A DNA stretch of 64,000 nucleotides, from positions 372,001-436,000 of the forward strand of contig NW_026732016.1 of assembly GCF_028476545.1 (NCBI RefSeq). Direction: 5' to 3'. A program made the position numbers and the translations under genes. Below, piece by piece: positions 63,241 to 64,000 of this stretch (positions within the stretch are counted from its first letter, which is position 1; each line of letters starts with the position of its first letter). Under the pieces are notes generated by a model. The model was given only the letters and a program-made list of their open reading frames with translations, had not been told where the DNA came from and did no database searches. Source of the DNA: Physella acuta (lineage: Eukaryota > Mollusca > Gastropoda > Physidae).

Positions 63241-64000
63241 TGAATGCCTTCGTGTGTAGAGTTGCAGCCCCTGAATGTAAAAGTGTTGAGCTAGCAGCGA
63301 GCATATCTCCACACACCAGCTAAGCGTGGGGAAAGTGTGGGGGAAGTGTGGGGAAAGTGTGGTGAAATGCAGACTTCAGCTTCACTGCTGACCGTGAGGG
63401 GGTGGGGGAGCTAAAGGGGTGGGGGAGGCGGCTCCAGCATTGATCATCCGATTTTTAAATTGTCGCTCTGAAAGTTCCACGGTTATAACCGGCAGCCGGC
63501 TTGATGACGTCATTGAGACCGGACTGTAAGACTTAAAATACAGATTATAGATTAACAATTAGATTACCACACCACTGACCTTTCTTATACTTTAGAGCTT
63601 AGATGATCTAAGCTCGTGTTTTAGAGCTTAGTAAATCAGTTCTAATCTAGAGTTAGCTCTAATTTCACATGTTCTAAAATAAAGGTTTTAGCTCTAAGTT
63701 CAGCTGTTTTAAGCTCAGGTTTAGCTCTAAGTTCAGCTGTTCTAAGCTCAGATTTAGCTCTAAGTTCAGCTGTTCTAAGCTCAGGTTTAGCTCCAGCTCC
63801 ACCTGACGTTCCATCGATCTAGAATGTACCAGGAGCAGCGGGTGTCTGGATGTGGGTCAGCTAGACCTGGGGTTCACATGGCCATGTGTCACGTGGTCAG
63901 ACATTGTCCACCCCCATCCCCCCACCAGAAGTGAACTTCAGACACCAGAGATCGACCCAGACCACAGGGCGGCAGCAGGGGAAACGATAATGCGGTAGTC
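63241..64000. other. Window end: unique sequence with one short array
   Basis: At 63640-63795, AAGTTCAGCTGTTCTAAGCT plus CAGGTTTAGCTC repeats about 4-5 times. No coding exon is supported up to the end. Confidence 0.5.

Overview
The window looks like a piece of a lophotrochozoan nuclear genome, most likely a gastropod mollusc. The evidence is: AT-rich intergenic DNA, small secreted-peptide genes with short spliced exons, a 13-exon bHLH-PAS gene with metazoan GT-AG introns, tRNA-like SINE copies, TTAGGG-like tracts, and a very high load of minisatellites (about 40 different arrays). No prokaryotic operon, rRNA or convincing tRNA gene was seen. The species assignment is inference.

Region 1 (about 0.5-21 kb) holds secreted-peptide genes. 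Three tandem paralogues lie on the minus strand (1471-1832, 3045-3871, 5352-5952). Each has a signal-peptide exon and a second exon that encodes a Lys-Arg site followed by one CX3C-X5-CX3C module. A plus-strand gene of five exons (6930-9577) encodes a 147-residue secreted protein of unknown family. A minus-strand gene (14442-17012) encodes a 288-residue precursor with ten CX3C-X5/6-CX3C modules and dibasic sites, expanded by in-frame 159-bp repeats. A plus-strand gene (18916-20095) encodes a short precursor with one such module; its second exon is followed by eight further tandem 86-bp copies. Five of these six genes share the double CX3C pattern, expected to form a two-helix disulfide hairpin, so the region reads as a local family of processed peptides.

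Region 2 (about 24.8-43.9 kb, minus strand) is one large gene: 13 coding exons whose phases all fit, 1358 residues. The product has an HLH segment with a weak basic region, PAS-A, PAS-B, an RG-rich/AT-hook stretch, an LXXLL motif, SUMO-like sites, a coiled coil and a Gln/His-rich C-terminus. PAS features resemble the Met/Gce juvenile-hormone-receptor group, with Clock and NCOA as alternatives. The 3' UTR has four Pumilio-type sites. Nearly every intron is filled by a different minisatellite, and many units contain a copy of the adjacent splice site, sometimes with part of the exon.

Region 3 (43.9-63.8 kb) is almost continuous tandem repeats of about 20 unrelated families, broken by a few unique stretches (53.6-56.0, 56.4-58.2, 63.2-64.0 kb), two SINE-like copies and small inverted-repeat elements. 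I found no protein gene there; it may be 5' non-coding sequence of the bHLH-PAS gene or an intergenic region. Long open frames in the arrays are by-products of repeat units.
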